Origin: Chryseobacterium sp. E1
Lineage (GTDB): Bacteria > Bacteroidota > Bacteroidia > Flavobacteriales > Weeksellaceae
Direction of reading: 5' to 3'
NCBI GenBank assembly: GCA_019203745.1
Contig: CP078104.1
Span: forward strand, 4,588,001 to 4,652,000
Length of the DNA: 64,000 bases
Shown: in pieces, positions 29,266-39,126 of the stretch
Position numbering within the stretch: position 1 is the first letter of the stretch
How the letters are laid out: every line of letters begins with the position of its first letter
The notes under the pieces: model-generated
Told to the model about the DNA's origin: nothing
Database searches by the model: none
The model's input: the letters and a program-made list of their open reading frames with translations, nothing else
Program-made: the position numbers and the translations under genes

Positions 29266-32077
29266 ATGGACAGATTTTCATTCCTAAACGCAGCTCATTC
29301 TCAGTTAATTGAGGATTTATACCAACAGTACTTAAAATTCCCGGATTCCTTAGAACCATCATGGAAAGCTTTCTTTCAAGGCTTCGATTTTGCTTTGGAG
29401 AACTACGGAGATGACGATAACATTCAATTTATTCAGGCTTCGGCCAGCGCTGCCCCGGCAGTTCAACAACAGATTTCTCAGGCAGTATCAAACGGAGAAG
29501 TTCCTGAGCATATCAAAAAAGAATTTAAGGTAGTAAACCTTATTGAGGCTTACAGAACAAGAGGACATCTTTTTACAAAGACTAACCCGGTTAGAGAAAG
29601 AAGACACTATACCCCTACTTTAGATATCGAAAACTTCGGTCTTTCTAAAGAAGATTTAAATACAAAGTTCAACTGTGCGGTTGAAACAGGAATGAAGGAG
29701 CCTGCTACTTTGGCAGATTTGATCAAGCACTGAAAACATCTACTGTGATTCTATCGGGGTAGAATACATGCACATCAACAACGTTGAAGAAAAAGATTTC
29801 ATCAAAAGATGGCTTCAGGTAAACGAAAACCACCCAAGCCTTTCTGCGAATGAAAAAACAGAGATCTTATTAAAATTAAACCAGGCTGTAGCCTTTGAAA
29901 ACTATCTTCATACCAAATTTGTAGGGCAGAAAAGATTCTCATTAGAAGGAGGGGAAACATTAATCCCGGCTTTAGACCAGCTGATCTCAAGATCTTCTCA
30001 GTTAGGAGTAGATGAAGTAGTATTGGGGATGGCTCACAGAGGTAGACTTAATGTACTGACTAATATTTTCGGTAAATCATACAAGCAGATCTTCTCAGAA
30101 TTTGAAGGAAAGAATTTGAAGAGGATGTATTCTCAGGTGACGTTAAATATCACTTAGGATCATCTAAAAAAATTAAAACAGCTTCAGGAGAAGAGGTTTG
30201 CATTAACCTTACTCCAAACCCGTCTCACCTTGAGACCGTTGCTGCTTTGGTAGAAGGTATCTGCCGTGCAAAAGTAGACGACAAATACAAAGATTATTCT
30301 AAAGTATTGCCAATCATTATCCACGGTGACGGAGCTATTGCCGGACAGGGTATTGCTTACGAGGTTGCTCAGATGATGACTTTGGAAGGATACAGAACAG
30401 GAGGTACAGTTCATATCGTTGTGAATAACCAGGTTTCATTTACAACGAACTATATGGATGCAAGATCTTCAACATACTGTACAGACATTGCAAAAGTTAC
30501 AGAATCTCCTGTAATGCACGTAAATGCTGACGATGCTGAAGCGGTAGTTCATGCTATCCACTTTGCTGCTGACTTCAGAGCAAAATTCGGAAAAGATGTT
30601 TATATCGACCTTCTAGGATACAGAAAATATGGTCACAACGAAGGGGATGAGCCAAGATTTACTCAGCCTAACCTTTATAAGACTATTTCAAAACACCCGA
30701 ATCCAAGAGAAATTTATAAAGATAAATTGCTTAAAGACAGCGTTACTTCAAATGACGTAATTGCTAAGATGGAAACGGAATTCAAAGCACTTTTAGATAA
30801 AGACTTTGATGCTTCAAAAGAAATCGAGAAAACGTAATGGATGTGTTCATGGCTGAAGATTGGGTAAACTATCCAATTGGTAAGAGAGGAGCAGTTCAGT
30901 TACCGGTAGATACAAAATATGACTTAGCGAAACTGAAAGAGCTGGCGCTTAAAATGTCAACACTTCCGGCAGACAAAAAGTTTATCAATAAAATTACAAG
31001 ACTTTTCGACAACCGTATCAAAGCTATTGAAGCCAATTCATTAGACTGGGCGTTAGGAGAGTGGTTAGCTTATGCAACACTTCTTGTAGAAGGACATAAC
31101 GTAAGAATTTCCGGAGAAGATGTGGAAAGAGGTACGTTCTCTCATAGACATGCTGTGGTAAAAACTGAAGATACAGAAGAAGAATACATCCCGTTAAGAC
31201 ACGTTTCTGAAAATAGATTTGATGTATACAACTCTCACCTTTCAGAATATGGGGTGCTAGGTTTTGACTACGGATATGCAATGGCTTCTCCGAATACATT
31301 AACCATCTGGGAAGCTCAGTTCGGAGATTTCGTGAACGGTGCTCAAATCATCGTTGACCAATATCTAGCTGCTGCAGAAGAAAAATGGAAAATTCAGGAC
31401 GGATTGGTAATGTTATTGCCTCACGGTTCAGAAGGACAGGGAGCAGAGCACTCTTCAGCAAGATTGGAGAGATTCCTTACTCTTTGTGCTAACGAAAATA
31501 TGGTAGTAGCCAATATTACTTCACCTGCCAACTACTTCCACTTATTGAGAAGACAGTTGAAGTGGGCGTTCAGAAAGCCATTGGTCGTGATGAGCCCTAA
31601 ATCTTTATTGAGACACCCTAAAGTAGTTTCTCCACTTGAAGATTTCGCAACAGGTTCATTCCAGCCAATCTTAGACGATCCTACTGCAGATCCTAAAAAG
31701 TAGAAAAAGTAGTTCTTTGTTCAGGTAAACTGTACTTTGAATTATTGGCGAAGAAAGAAGAACTGAACTGTGAAAATATTGCTTTAGTAAGATTCGAGCA
31801 GTTATATCCGCTTCAGACAGATGCTATTGAAGCCATCTTCAACAAATATGAAAACAGAAAACAATTAGTGTGGGCTCAGGAAGAACCTGAAAACATGGGA
31901 GCCTGGTCTTATATCCTGAGAAACTTCAGAGATACAGGAATCCAGGTAGTAGCTCCGGTACCAAGCGGTGCACCGGCTCCAGGTAGCCACAAAATGTTTG
32001 AGAAAAACCAGAATGCAGTGATCAACAGAGTTTTCGACAGAGATGATGCTCCTGCAAAAAGACCCGTAACAGCTTAA
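29266..32077 (+). CDS. sucA: 2-oxoglutarate dehydrogenase E1 component (five apparent deletions)
   Basis: About 938 residues. It decarboxylates 2-oxoglutarate with thiamine diphosphate as the first step of the 2-oxoglutarate dehydrogenase complex of the TCA cycle. It starts DRFSFLNAAHSQLIEDLYQQ, the usual peripheral-binding N-terminus. Other marks are EAYRTRGHLFTKTNPVRERR, GMAHRGRLNVLTNIF, IIHGDGAIAGQGIAYEVAQM (ThDP region with GDGA), INGAQ-like FGDFVNGAQIIVDQYLAAAE and HGSEGQGAEHSSARLERFL. Five single-base losses (two near 29730-29740, then near 30117, 30830 and 31697) are all in A or T runs and restore 939 codons. It is followed after 39 bases by sucB. Confidence 0.95.
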
Positions 32078-32116
32078 TTTAAATAATAATCAATTAAAAA
32101 ATAAAAAATACTCGAT

Positions 32117-33370
32117 ATGTCAGTTTTAGAAATGAAAGTTCCTTCACCGGGCGAATCAATTACAGAAGTTGAAATTGCAACTTGGCTTGTAAAAGATGGT
32201 GATTATGTAGAAAAAGATCAACCTATCGCTGAAGTAGACTCAGACAAAGCAACTCTTGAATTGCCGGCAGAACAAAGTGGTGTGATCACTTTGAAAGCAG
32301 AAGAAGGTGATGTGGTACAAGTAGGTCAGGTAGTTTGTTTAATTGATATGGATGCTGCAAAACCAGAAGGTGCTGCACCTGCTGCTGAAGCTCCAAAACA
32401 GGAAGAAGCTCCAAAAGCTGCTGAGCCTGCTAAACAAGAAGCTCCAAAACCAGCTGCTCCGGCTGCTGCTCCACAAACGTACGCTACAGGAGCTCCGTCT
32501 CCGGCTGCTAAGAAAATCCTTGACGAAAAAGGGATGGATGCTGCTCAGGTTTCAGGAACAGGAAGAGATGGAAGAATCACAAAGACTGATGCTGAATTAG
32601 CTGCAGTTCCAGCTTTAGGAGGAAGCCCTCTTAGCGCTACAGGTTCAAGATCTACAACAACAACGAAACTTTCAGTTTTAAGAAGAAAAATCGCTCAGAG
32701 ATTAGTTTCTGTGAAGAATGAAACAGCAATGTTAACAACGTTCAACGAAGTTGACATGTCTGAAATCTTCAGATTAAGAAAGCTATATAAAGAAGAATTT
32801 GCTCAAAAGCACGGAGTAGGACTTGGTTTCATGTCTTTCTTTACAAAAGCTGTAACAAGAGCATTACAAATGTATCCGGATGTAAATGCATCTATCGACG
32901 GAGACTTCAAAGTAAACTATGACTTCTGTGATATTTCAATTGCCGTTTCAGGTCCTAAAGGATTAATGGTTCCTGTATTGAGAAATGCAGAAAACATGTC
33001 TTTTGCAAGTGTTGAAGCAAACATCAAAGATCTTGCTACAAAAGTAAGAGACGGTAAAATTACTGTTGACGAAATGACTGGTGGTACTTTCACAATTACA
33101 AACGGTGGTACTTTCGGTTCTATGATGTCTACACCAATTATCAACCCTCCGCAATCTGCAATCCTTGGAATGCACAACATTATCCAGAGACCGGTTGCTG
33201 TTGACGGGCAGGTAGTAATCAGACCAATGATGTACGTTGCCATGTCTTATGACCACAGAATTATCGACGGAAAAGAATCTGTAGGATTCCTTGTAGCGGT
33301 AAAAGAAGCAATCGACAATCCTGTTGGAATCTTAATGGGAGGTGACGAAAGAAAAGGCCTTGGATTATAG
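32117..33370 (+). CDS. sucB: Dihydrolipoyl succinyltransferase E2 of 2-oxoglutarate dehydrogenase
   Basis: Intact, 417 residues. E2 carries the swinging lipoyl arm and makes succinyl-CoA. The N-terminal lipoyl domain has the modified lysine in [17 protein letters not shown]. An alanine/proline/lysine/glutamate-rich linker follows (about 80-120). The peripheral subunit-binding domain is [20 protein letters not shown], and the catalytic domain ends with [17 protein letters not shown] (His and Asp of the active site) and DERKGLGL. It lies directly behind sucA, so E1 and E2 are co-expressed; E3 is not in this window. The codon use and uninterrupted frame contrast with the broken neighbours. A terminator follows. 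Confidence 0.96.
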   Translation: MSVLEMKVPSPGESITEVEIATWLVKDGDYVEKDQPIAEVDSDKATLELPAEQSGVITLKAEEGDVVQVGQVVCLIDMDAAKPEGAAPAAEAPKQEEAPKAAEPAKQEAPKPAAPAAAPQTYATGAPSPAAKKILDEKGMDAAQVSGTGRDGRITKTDAELAAVPALGGSPLSATGSRSTTTTKLSVLRRKIAQRLVSVKNETAMLTTFNEVDMSEIFRLRKLYKEEFAQKHGVGLGFMSFFTKAVTRALQMYPDVNASIDGDFKVNYDFCDISIAVSGPKGLMVPVLRNAENMSFASVEANIKDLATKVRDGKITVDEMTGGTFTITNGGTFGSMMSTPIINPPQSAILGMHNIIQRPVAVDGQVVIRPMMYVAMSYDHRIIDGKESVGFLVAVKEAIDNPVGILMGGDERKGLGL

Positions 33371-33398
33371 TTTTAATAAAATTATAATATAAATATAC

Positions 33399-33427
33399 AA
33401 TCTCGCCTATAAAAAGGCGAGATTTTT
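33399..33427 (+). terminator. Rho-independent terminator after sucB
   Basis: AATCTCGCCT pairs with AGGCGAGATT, and the distal arm runs into TTTTT. It lies 29 bases past the stop codon of sucB. Confidence 0.88.
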
Positions 33428-33453
33428 GTATCTATTAAGAAAATACTACAATG

Positions 33454-33840
33454 ATGTTTTCAAAAATGACTTCCAATATCAAAGTTTCAGTAATACCTGA
33501 ATATGATAGTAAAAACAGTTATCCATCCGAAAACCGTTATGTTTTTAAATACAATATAACCATAGAAAATGACGGAAGCTTTCCTATTAAAGTATTGAAA
33601 AGAAAATGGCTCATCTTCGATGTAGGATTCGGATATACAGAGATTATAGGTGATGGCGTAATCGGCCTGACTCCTGAAATAGGGACAGGTGAAAATTTCG
33701 CCTATTTTTCCAATATAATGCTTCGTTCCGGCGTAGGAAACATGAGCGGAAAATACCTGGTTAAAAACCTTGAAACACAGGAAACCTTCGAGATTGATAT
33801 CCCGAAATTCAACCTGTTGTCTGAAGTTTTAAGTAACTAA
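33454..33840 (+). CDS. apaG: ApaG-domain protein
   Basis: About 128 residues, intact. The whole chain is one ApaG domain: YVFKYNITIENDGSFPIKVL, KRKWLIFDVGFGYTEIIGDG, VIGLTPEIGTGENFAYFSN and GNMSGKYLVKNLETQETFEI. The domain is an immunoglobulin-like fold also found in F-box proteins; in bacteria it is associated with Co2+/Mg2+ handling and with proteins that bind phosphorylated ligands, but the biochemical role is not settled. ATG 33451 and 33454 are adjacent; either is possible. It is preceded by a terminator, so it has its own promoter. Confidence 0.9.
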   Translation: MFSKMTSNIKVSVIPEYDSKNSYPSENRYVFKYNITIENDGSFPIKVLKRKWLIFDVGFGYTEIIGDGVIGLTPEIGTGENFAYFSNIMLRSGVGNMSGKYLVKNLETQETFEIDIPKFNLLSEVLSN

Positions 33841-33842
33841 AA

Positions 33843-34060
33843 TTATTCTTTAATTAATTTATGTCTGCTAATACCACTTTGAGATTTTACTTCCATAAAG
33901 TAGCCCCCTTTCAGCAGGTTAGAGACATTAATTTTAGAATCCGAAGAAATGATCCTGAAGAATTAGTTTTCCTTATGCATTATATATTTTTATCCATTCG
34001 ATCCGACTCCCATTTTTAAGGTAAACGAGACCTTCTTTTACCGGGGTAGGATAATAAATA
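33843..34060 (-). pseudogene. Remnant or broken T9SS type A C-terminal sorting domain
   Basis: On the minus strand this region reads YPTPVKEGLVYLKNGSR then IEWIKIYNA-stop-GKLILQDH, and after one restored T, SSDSKINVSNLLKGGYFMEV ending GISRHKLIKE and TAA. This is the pattern of type IX secretion sorting domains: Y-P-N-P near the start, then IYN..GKL, then INVS.L.KG.YF and a terminal KxIKE. It contains an in-frame TAA where a codon such as CAA would be expected, and no start or passenger domain is readable upstream, where only AT-rich sequence follows up to 34172. It may be a decayed gene tail or a real tail damaged by sequencing errors. Confidence 0.55.
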
Positions 34061-34172
34061 AGTGTAATCAAAATGATTTTTGGAAAAATAACCAATATAT
34101 TGATTGTAAAAGGCAATGTTGCAAAAAACTACTGGTAATTGCGGTAATCAATAGTAAAAGTTTTGTTTAAAG

Positions 34173-34730
34173 TTACAGTTTTTTGATGTATTTCTTTAAA
34201 ACAGAATCAGTTATTTCTTCATTTCTTGTGATGAAAAGTTTCTCAAAAGCCAGTAAAGATATCTTGGCACAAACTTCTGCATCAGCGCCTGCCCTGTGGT
34301 GATTGAACTGAATCTGATGGTAGTCGGCCAAGGGCTTCAGTCCATATTTGGGCAGATAATTCCATGATTTTTTTGCGAGCTGTATACTGCACAGATAGTT
34401 GAGATTAGGAGCAAACATTCCGTAATGTTCAAAGCATCCTCTCAGAACAGAAGCATCAAATCCCGCATTGTGAGCGATCATTAAGCTGCCATACATCATA
34501 TCCTGAGCCTCATACCAGATCTCATCGAAAGTGGGAGCGTCCTGTACATCTTCAGGCTGTATCCCATGCACGGCAATATTAAATTTACTGAAATAAGGGA
34601 AGCTTGGCGGTTTGATCAGCCAGGTTTTTGTCTCTACAATTTTAGAATCCTGTACCACACAAATCCCCATCTCACACGCAGAGCTTTTCTCGTGAGTTGC
34701 CGTTTCAAAATCTATTGCACAGAAATCCAT
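34173..34730 (-). CDS. DnaQ-like 3'-5' exonuclease (DEDDh family)
   Basis: Intact, 185 residues. All exonuclease motifs are visible: Exo I DFCAIDFETATHEKSSACEM (Asp and Glu), Exo II IAHNAGFDASVLRG (Asp) and Exo III HHRAGADAEVCAKI (His and Asp). It resembles the epsilon proofreading domain of DNA polymerase III but is short and lacks a polymerase-binding tail, so it may be a stand-alone exonuclease in repair or RNA turnover rather than the polymerase subunit itself. Start ATG 34730 gives MDFCAIDFETA, the expected N-terminus. Confidence 0.9.
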   Translation of the reverse strand: MDFCAIDFETATHEKSSACEMGICVVQDSKIVETKTWLIKPPSFPYFSKFNIAVHGIQPEDVQDAPTFDEIWYEAQDMMYGSLMIAHNAGFDASVLRGCFEHYGMFAPNLNYLCSIQLAKKSWNYLPKYGLKPLADYHQIQFNHHRAGADAEVCAKISLLAFEKLFITRNEEITDSVLKKYIKKL

Positions 34731-34770
34731 TGTTTTTAAATTATAAGCTGTTGATAGTTGCTTGGTTGTT

Positions 34771-34925
34771 TTTGTTGCTGGTTACTGGTTCTTTTGTATT
34801 TAATATTCAAAGTTTTGGGTTTAAAGTTTAAGATTATTTGAAATTATGAAATTTTACTCTATTGAATGATAAGTAAGAAAGTCATAATTTTCAACTAATC
34901 CCTGCAACCTATTACCTGCCATCTG
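34771..34925. repeat. Intergenic repeat-like element
   Basis: TTGTTGCTGGTTACTGGTTC (34773-34792) faces GCAACCTATTACCTGCCATC (34904-34923) in roughly inverted order around an AT-rich centre. Within it TTCAAAGTTTTGGGTTTAAAG (34807-34827) is nearly the reverse complement of part of 63283-63311. No ORF is present. Confidence 0.45.
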
Positions 34926-35902
34926 CTACTTTCCTCCCAAAAAATGTTTAAATATCAACCATTTCGATTGGTAAAACAGAGTCTTTTGCTGCTTCTGACG
35001 AAGTTTCCATGTTCCAGGAAGCTGAGCATAAAATCCAAAATGAGCCCTTACAACTGCCCAAAGGTGAGGGAAACCCTGTTTTAAACCAAAATAAATTCCG
35101 GCAACACCATCAAGACAAAGCCTGAAGAAGATCAGCCATATTAATTTAGGAAAAGGAAGATTTTTAAGCATCATCGAGAGATTATTCCGGATGTTTAAAT
35201 AGGTTTTCTGAGCACTTTGTTTGTTCAGCGTTCCGCCGCCTACATGATATACCTTTGATTTTCCGGTATAAAAGATCTTTTTTCCTGAATTAATGAGCCT
35301 CCAACATAAGTCAATTTCTTCCTGGTGGGCAAAAATCTCTCATCGAAACCATTTTGCGCCCAAAAGTCCTTCGAGCGGATAAAGAAGCAGCATCCTGATG
35401 CCCAGAATATTTCCGCTTCATCATCATATTGCCCCTTATCTTCTTCAAGATCATCAAAAATTCTCCCTCTACAGTACGGATACCCCAGATTATCAATAAG
35501 TCCTCCGGCTGCTCCGGCAAATTCAAAATAATTTTTATGGTTATAAGATAATATTTTGGGCTGAATTGCTGAAATTGACATATCCTTCCCGAAAAGTTCC
35601 AAAACAGGATCTATCCAGTGTTCCGTAACTTCTACATCAGAATTGAGAAGGCAGTAATATTCATGGGGAATTTCTTTTAACCCTTCGTTATATCCACCTG
35701 CAAATCCATGATTATTATTGTTTCTGATCACTTTTACAGTCGGAAAACTAGCATTCAGAAATGCTATTGAATCATCCGTAGAAAGATTGTCGATAACATA
35801 AATATCCGCATTTTGAGAAAATTGAACTACACCCGGAAGAAATTTCTCAAGCCAGTTTTTCCCATTCCAGTTTAAGATGGCAATGGCCAGTTTTTTCTGC
35901 AT
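34926..35902 (-). CDS. Family 2 glycosyltransferase
   Basis: About 325 residues with one T restored near 35329 (GFDERFFAHQEEIDLCWRLI). The GT-A fold is clear: N-terminal LAIAILNWNGKNWLEKFLPG, IYVIDNLSTDDSIAFLNASF, the nucleotide/metal region HEYYCLLNSDVEVTEHWID (DVE in place of DxD) and IFWASGCCFFIRSKDFWAQ. A hydrophobic C-terminal stretch (LIWLIFFRLCLDGVAGIYFG) could sit on the membrane. It starts 6 bases after the acyltransferase stop, so the two are one operon, likely for cell-surface glycan or lipid. Sugar donor and acceptor are unknown. Confidence 0.88.
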
Positions 35903-35908
35903 GTCAAT

Positions 35909-36792
35909 CTATTTTTTTCAGAATCAAAATTTTTGATCGAATCCTGATATTTCCATTTCCTGTGTGACCACAGATAGTTGTCAGGGTACTTGTGTAAAGT
36001 ATTTTCCAATAGCTTATGAAACTTTCTTACCACTTCATTTTCAACAAACTTTTCGCCGTCAGGGTATATTCTGTGATAATTGACCTGGTAATAACCACGT
36101 TTAACCTTTTTCATTTCGCAATAGATGAAAACAAGGTCCATCCGTGTGGCCAGTTTATCATATCCTATGAAAGCCGGGGTTCTCTGATTCAGGAATTCCA
36201 ATCCGTAGGTGACATGAGCAAAATGAGGTGTCTGGTCTGCTACAAACATATAAGCAGAATCACCATTATTTTTAGAACGGAAAATGTTCAGAATTACTTC
36301 ATTGGCTTCCAGTGCTTCATTCCCGAACTTATTTCTGACCTTTTTCATCTGGTTTTCCCAGAAGTCATTGTTTACCTTTCTGTAGACAGGATGACAGTGA
36401 GCCTGAGGAATAATTCTTGCCAGTGCATTGATCCATTCCCAGTTAAAAACATGCCCCGCCAATAAGATGATATTTTTCCCTTCCTCTTTCGCTTCGTGAA
36501 AAAGGTGTTGGTTGATGTGCTGCATTCTCACTCTGGATTCGGTCTCAGAAATACTGAAAGACTTTATGGTTTCAACAAGATAATCGGAAAAATTGAGATA
36601 GAATTTTTTTCTGATTTCTTTAATTTCTTCCTCTGACTTATCAGGAAAGGATTTTTTCAGGTTTTGGGTGATGACCTCTTTTCTGTATCCTACAAAATAA
36701 TAGTTTAGGAAAAAGATAACATCCGAAAAAATGTATAATATTTTCAGCGGAAGCTTGGAGATCAGATATAATATTTTGATTAGAAAATTCAT
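35909..36792 (-). CDS. Lipid A-type acyltransferase (LpxL/HtrB family)
   Basis: About 294 residues. It begins with an N-terminal hydrophobic anchor (MNFLIKILYLISKLPLKIL, YIFSDVIFFLNYY). The acyltransferase motif is LAGHVFNWEWINALARIIP (His and Glu of HX4E). Family segments include VYRKVNNDFWENQMKKVRN, FVADQTPHFAHVTYG and a late NYLWSHRKWK. These enzymes transfer secondary acyl chains to lipid A at the inner membrane. The open frame runs past the probable stop into the next gene because of one missing A in the A7 run near 35912-35918; restoring it gives DSEKK and a TAG at 35909. This removes an apparent overlap with the glycosyltransferase. Confidence 0.88.
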
Positions 36793-36829
36793 AAAACACG
36801 CAAATTTAGTGATAATAAAATTATGGTTC

Positions 36830-36837
36830 TATTTTTG
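36830..36837 (+). promoter_or_regulatory. Candidate -7 element of the thioredoxin-like gene
   Basis: TATTTTTG fits TAnnTTTG, 35 bases ahead of ATG 36873. No TTG is visible 19 bases upstream. Confidence 0.45.
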
Positions 36838-36872
36838 CAGAGGGATAAATATTATTTTTTTACTTTTATGTT

Positions 36873-37445
36873 ATGAAAAAATTAGCAACTATAGCTTTTC
36901 TTGGATTGAGTGCATTGGCTTTTTCACAGAATACCAATATACCACAGGAAACAAAAAAACCGGATAATACGCTTCTGGTAAAAACTGATCATGCAGAGCT
37001 GGATGCAAAGAAAAAGTCTGCAGAAGAAAAGGCAAAACTCCCAAAGCCTTACGATCCGAAAGCAGATGCTCAGAAAGATATCGCTAAAGCAATTGCCCAG
37101 GCTAAGAAAGAAGGCAAGAATATCATAATACAGGCTGGCGGTAACTGGTGTATCTGGTGTCTGCGATTCAATAACTTTGTGCAGACTACTCCTGAACTGA
37201 AGGAATTGGTAGACAAAAACTATGTATACTATCACATGAATTATTCTCCGGATAATAAAAATGAAAAGGCTTTTTCCAAATATGTTGATGTGAAGGAAAA
37301 ACAGGCTTATCCGTTTTTCATCGTTTTAGACAAGAATGGAAAAGTTCTTCATATTCTGAAAGACAGCTCAGTGCTTGAAGAAGGAAAAGGATACGGGTTA
37401 GAAAAAGTAAAAGATTTCTTTACTACCTGGTCTCCTAAAGGATAA
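36873..37445 (+). CDS. Exported thioredoxin-fold protein
   Basis: Intact, 190 residues. The N-terminus is a signal peptide (MKKLATIAFLGLSALAFSQN), so it acts in the periplasm. A charged lysine-rich spacer (about 20-70) leads to a thioredoxin-like domain with redox motif GGNWCIWCLRFNNF (Cys-Ile-Trp-Cys) and the cis-proline segment KQAYPFFIVLDKNGKVLHIL. Such proteins reduce disulfides or help fold exported proteins. It resembles thioredoxin-related DUF899/DsbD-gamma-like proteins of Bacteroidota. It stands alone between its own promoter and a strong terminator. Confidence 0.9.
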   Translation: MKKLATIAFLGLSALAFSQNTNIPQETKKPDNTLLVKTDHAELDAKKKSAEEKAKLPKPYDPKADAQKDIAKAIAQAKKEGKNIIIQAGGNWCIWCLRFNNFVQTTPELKELVDKNYVYYHMNYSPDNKNEKAFSKYVDVKEKQAYPFFIVLDKNGKVLHILKDSSVLEEGKGYGLEKVKDFFTTWSPKG

Positions 37446-37481
37446 AAAAAAAGGTTGTTTCAAATAGAAGCAACCTTTTTT
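37446..37481. terminator. Bidirectional terminator after the thioredoxin-like gene
   Basis: A-run plus AAGGTTGTTTC pairs with GAAGCAACCTTTTTT, loop AAATA. The opposite strand also ends in a T-run, so it can serve the convergent aldehyde dehydrogenase gene. Confidence 0.85.
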
Positions 37482-37514
37482 ATTTTCTGCATTAAAATCT
37501 GGAAATCTGCAGAA

Positions 37515-38874
37515 TTATAAAAATCTTTTAATCCAGCTTAATTTTTTCTCAGAATATGGTGGATATTTAATATTAGGTTCACCCCAGGTTACACGTTCGA
37601 GAACAGCTTTCTGATGGGAAAACGCTTCAAAACCAAATTTCCCGTGATAGCTGCCGATCCCGGAATTCCCACACCGCCAAACGGAAGATGATCATTGCTC
37701 AGATGCATCACCGTATCATTGATGCAGCCCCCACCGAAAGAAAGTTTCCGGGTAAATGCTTCTTTTTCTTCTGAATTATTGGTGAACAGATAAGCAGCAA
37801 GCGGTTTTTCAAGCTCTAAAATATCATTTAACGCAGCATTATAATTTTAAAACCAATGACAGGGAGCAGAGGACCAAAAATTTCTTCCTGCATGATCTCA
37901 TCTTTCCAGCTGATATGATGAAGAATCGTAGGTTCAATGTAAAGATGCTGCTCATTAAAATTCCCTCCGAAATAGAGCTTTTCATTATTAATAAGTTGGA
38001 TAAGCCTTTGAAAATTTTTAAGATTGATGATTCTTGTATACTGTTCCGAATCCGCTCCGTACTGAAATTCTTTAATATATTTTCTCAGCATTTCCAAAAA
38101 CTGTTCCTGAACGGTTTCTTCCACCAATAAATAATCAGGTGCCACACAGGTTTGTCCTGCATTCAGAAACTTGCCCCATACAATTCTTTTTGCTGCAATA
38201 TCAAGATTGGCTTCTTTGGTAACAATGGCAGGAGATTTTCCACCCAGCTCAAGGACAACCGGGGTAAGGTGCTCTGCAGCTGCTTTGTAAACTATTTTTC
38301 CTACCCTTGTACTGCCGGTAAAGAATATTTTATCAAATTTCAGTTTTAAAAGCTCCGTCGTTTCTTCAACTCCGCCTTCATATACGTAGAGATATTCCGA
38401 TGGAAAATTTTCATTGATGATCTGAGCCATAGCCTTCATGGTGTTTTCTGCAATTTCACTGGGTTTCAGAATACAACAGTTCCCGGCAGCCATGGCGGCA
38501 ATAACAGGAGATAATGAAAGCTGATAAGGATAGTTCCAGGCTCCGATAACGAGAATACAGCCTAAAGGATCAGCATAAATCCTGCTGTTTCCAAGCTGAT
38601 TGACAAGATTGGTGCTTACTTTTTCAGGTCTGGTAAGCGATTTTAAGTTTTTCAGATAATAATCAATATCCTTCAGAACAAAAGAAAGTTCTGTAGTGAA
38701 TGTATCAAACCTGGATTTACCAAAATCTTTGTAGATAGCTTCATACAGCATGTTTTCATTGGATACAATCAGATTTTTCAGTTTTTCAAGATACATTTTC
38801 CGGAATGCCGGACTTTTGGTCTGATGTGTTGCAAAAAAATCTCTCTGGCTCTGTAAAATTTTTTCAATTTCCAT
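37515..38874 (-). CDS. Aldehyde dehydrogenase family protein
   Basis: About 453 residues with two A's restored (near 37844, giving GFKNYNAALNDILELEKP; near 37662, giving GGVGNSGIGSYHGKFGFEAF). It oxidises aldehydes to acids with NAD(P)+. Catalytic marks are the proton-abstracting Glu in VVLELGGKSPAIV and the nucleophile Cys in FLNAGQTCVAPDYLL. The cofactor segment is ILVIGAWNYPYQLSLSPVIA, and the C-terminal ERVTWGEPNIKYPPYSEKK resembles ALDH3-type membrane-proximal enzymes (length about 450 also fits that class). The substrate is not defined. It is probably a single-gene unit ending at the shared terminator. Confidence 0.92.
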
Positions 38875-39098
38875 ATGAAGGCTTTTCTGTTAAACGTAAG
38901 TATTCATGTGATAGTGTAACGGAAAACAAGCAACAATAAGCTGGCCAAAGTGATTAGGACGGGAAGTTATTCCTGGCGGTGTTAAGAAGGCAAGAATATT
39001 TAAGTAAAAAACTGGAATCGATGAATTAAATTTTAAATATCAGTTCAATTGATCTTGATTATTATTTATGTCTTCCATGACTTCTTTCTTGAAGCTTC

Positions 39099-39120
39099 TT
39101 CCTTCCTTCCTTCCTTCCTT
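39099..39120. repeat. (TTCC)5 tetranucleotide microsatellite
   Basis: Five TTCC units plus TT lie just past the stop codon of the MFS gene on the minus strand. No reading frame runs through the tract on either strand. Confidence 0.9.
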
Positions 39121-39126
39121 TCACCA

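Noticed and set aside
35872-35908. Overlap of the acyltransferase with the glycosyltransferase start
   Set aside because: One missing A in the A7 run near 35915 hides a TAG at 35909; the genes then do not overlap.
39099-39120. TTCC tract as a coding phase-variation switch
   Set aside because: The MFS stop codon precedes the tract on the minus strand and no frame crosses it.
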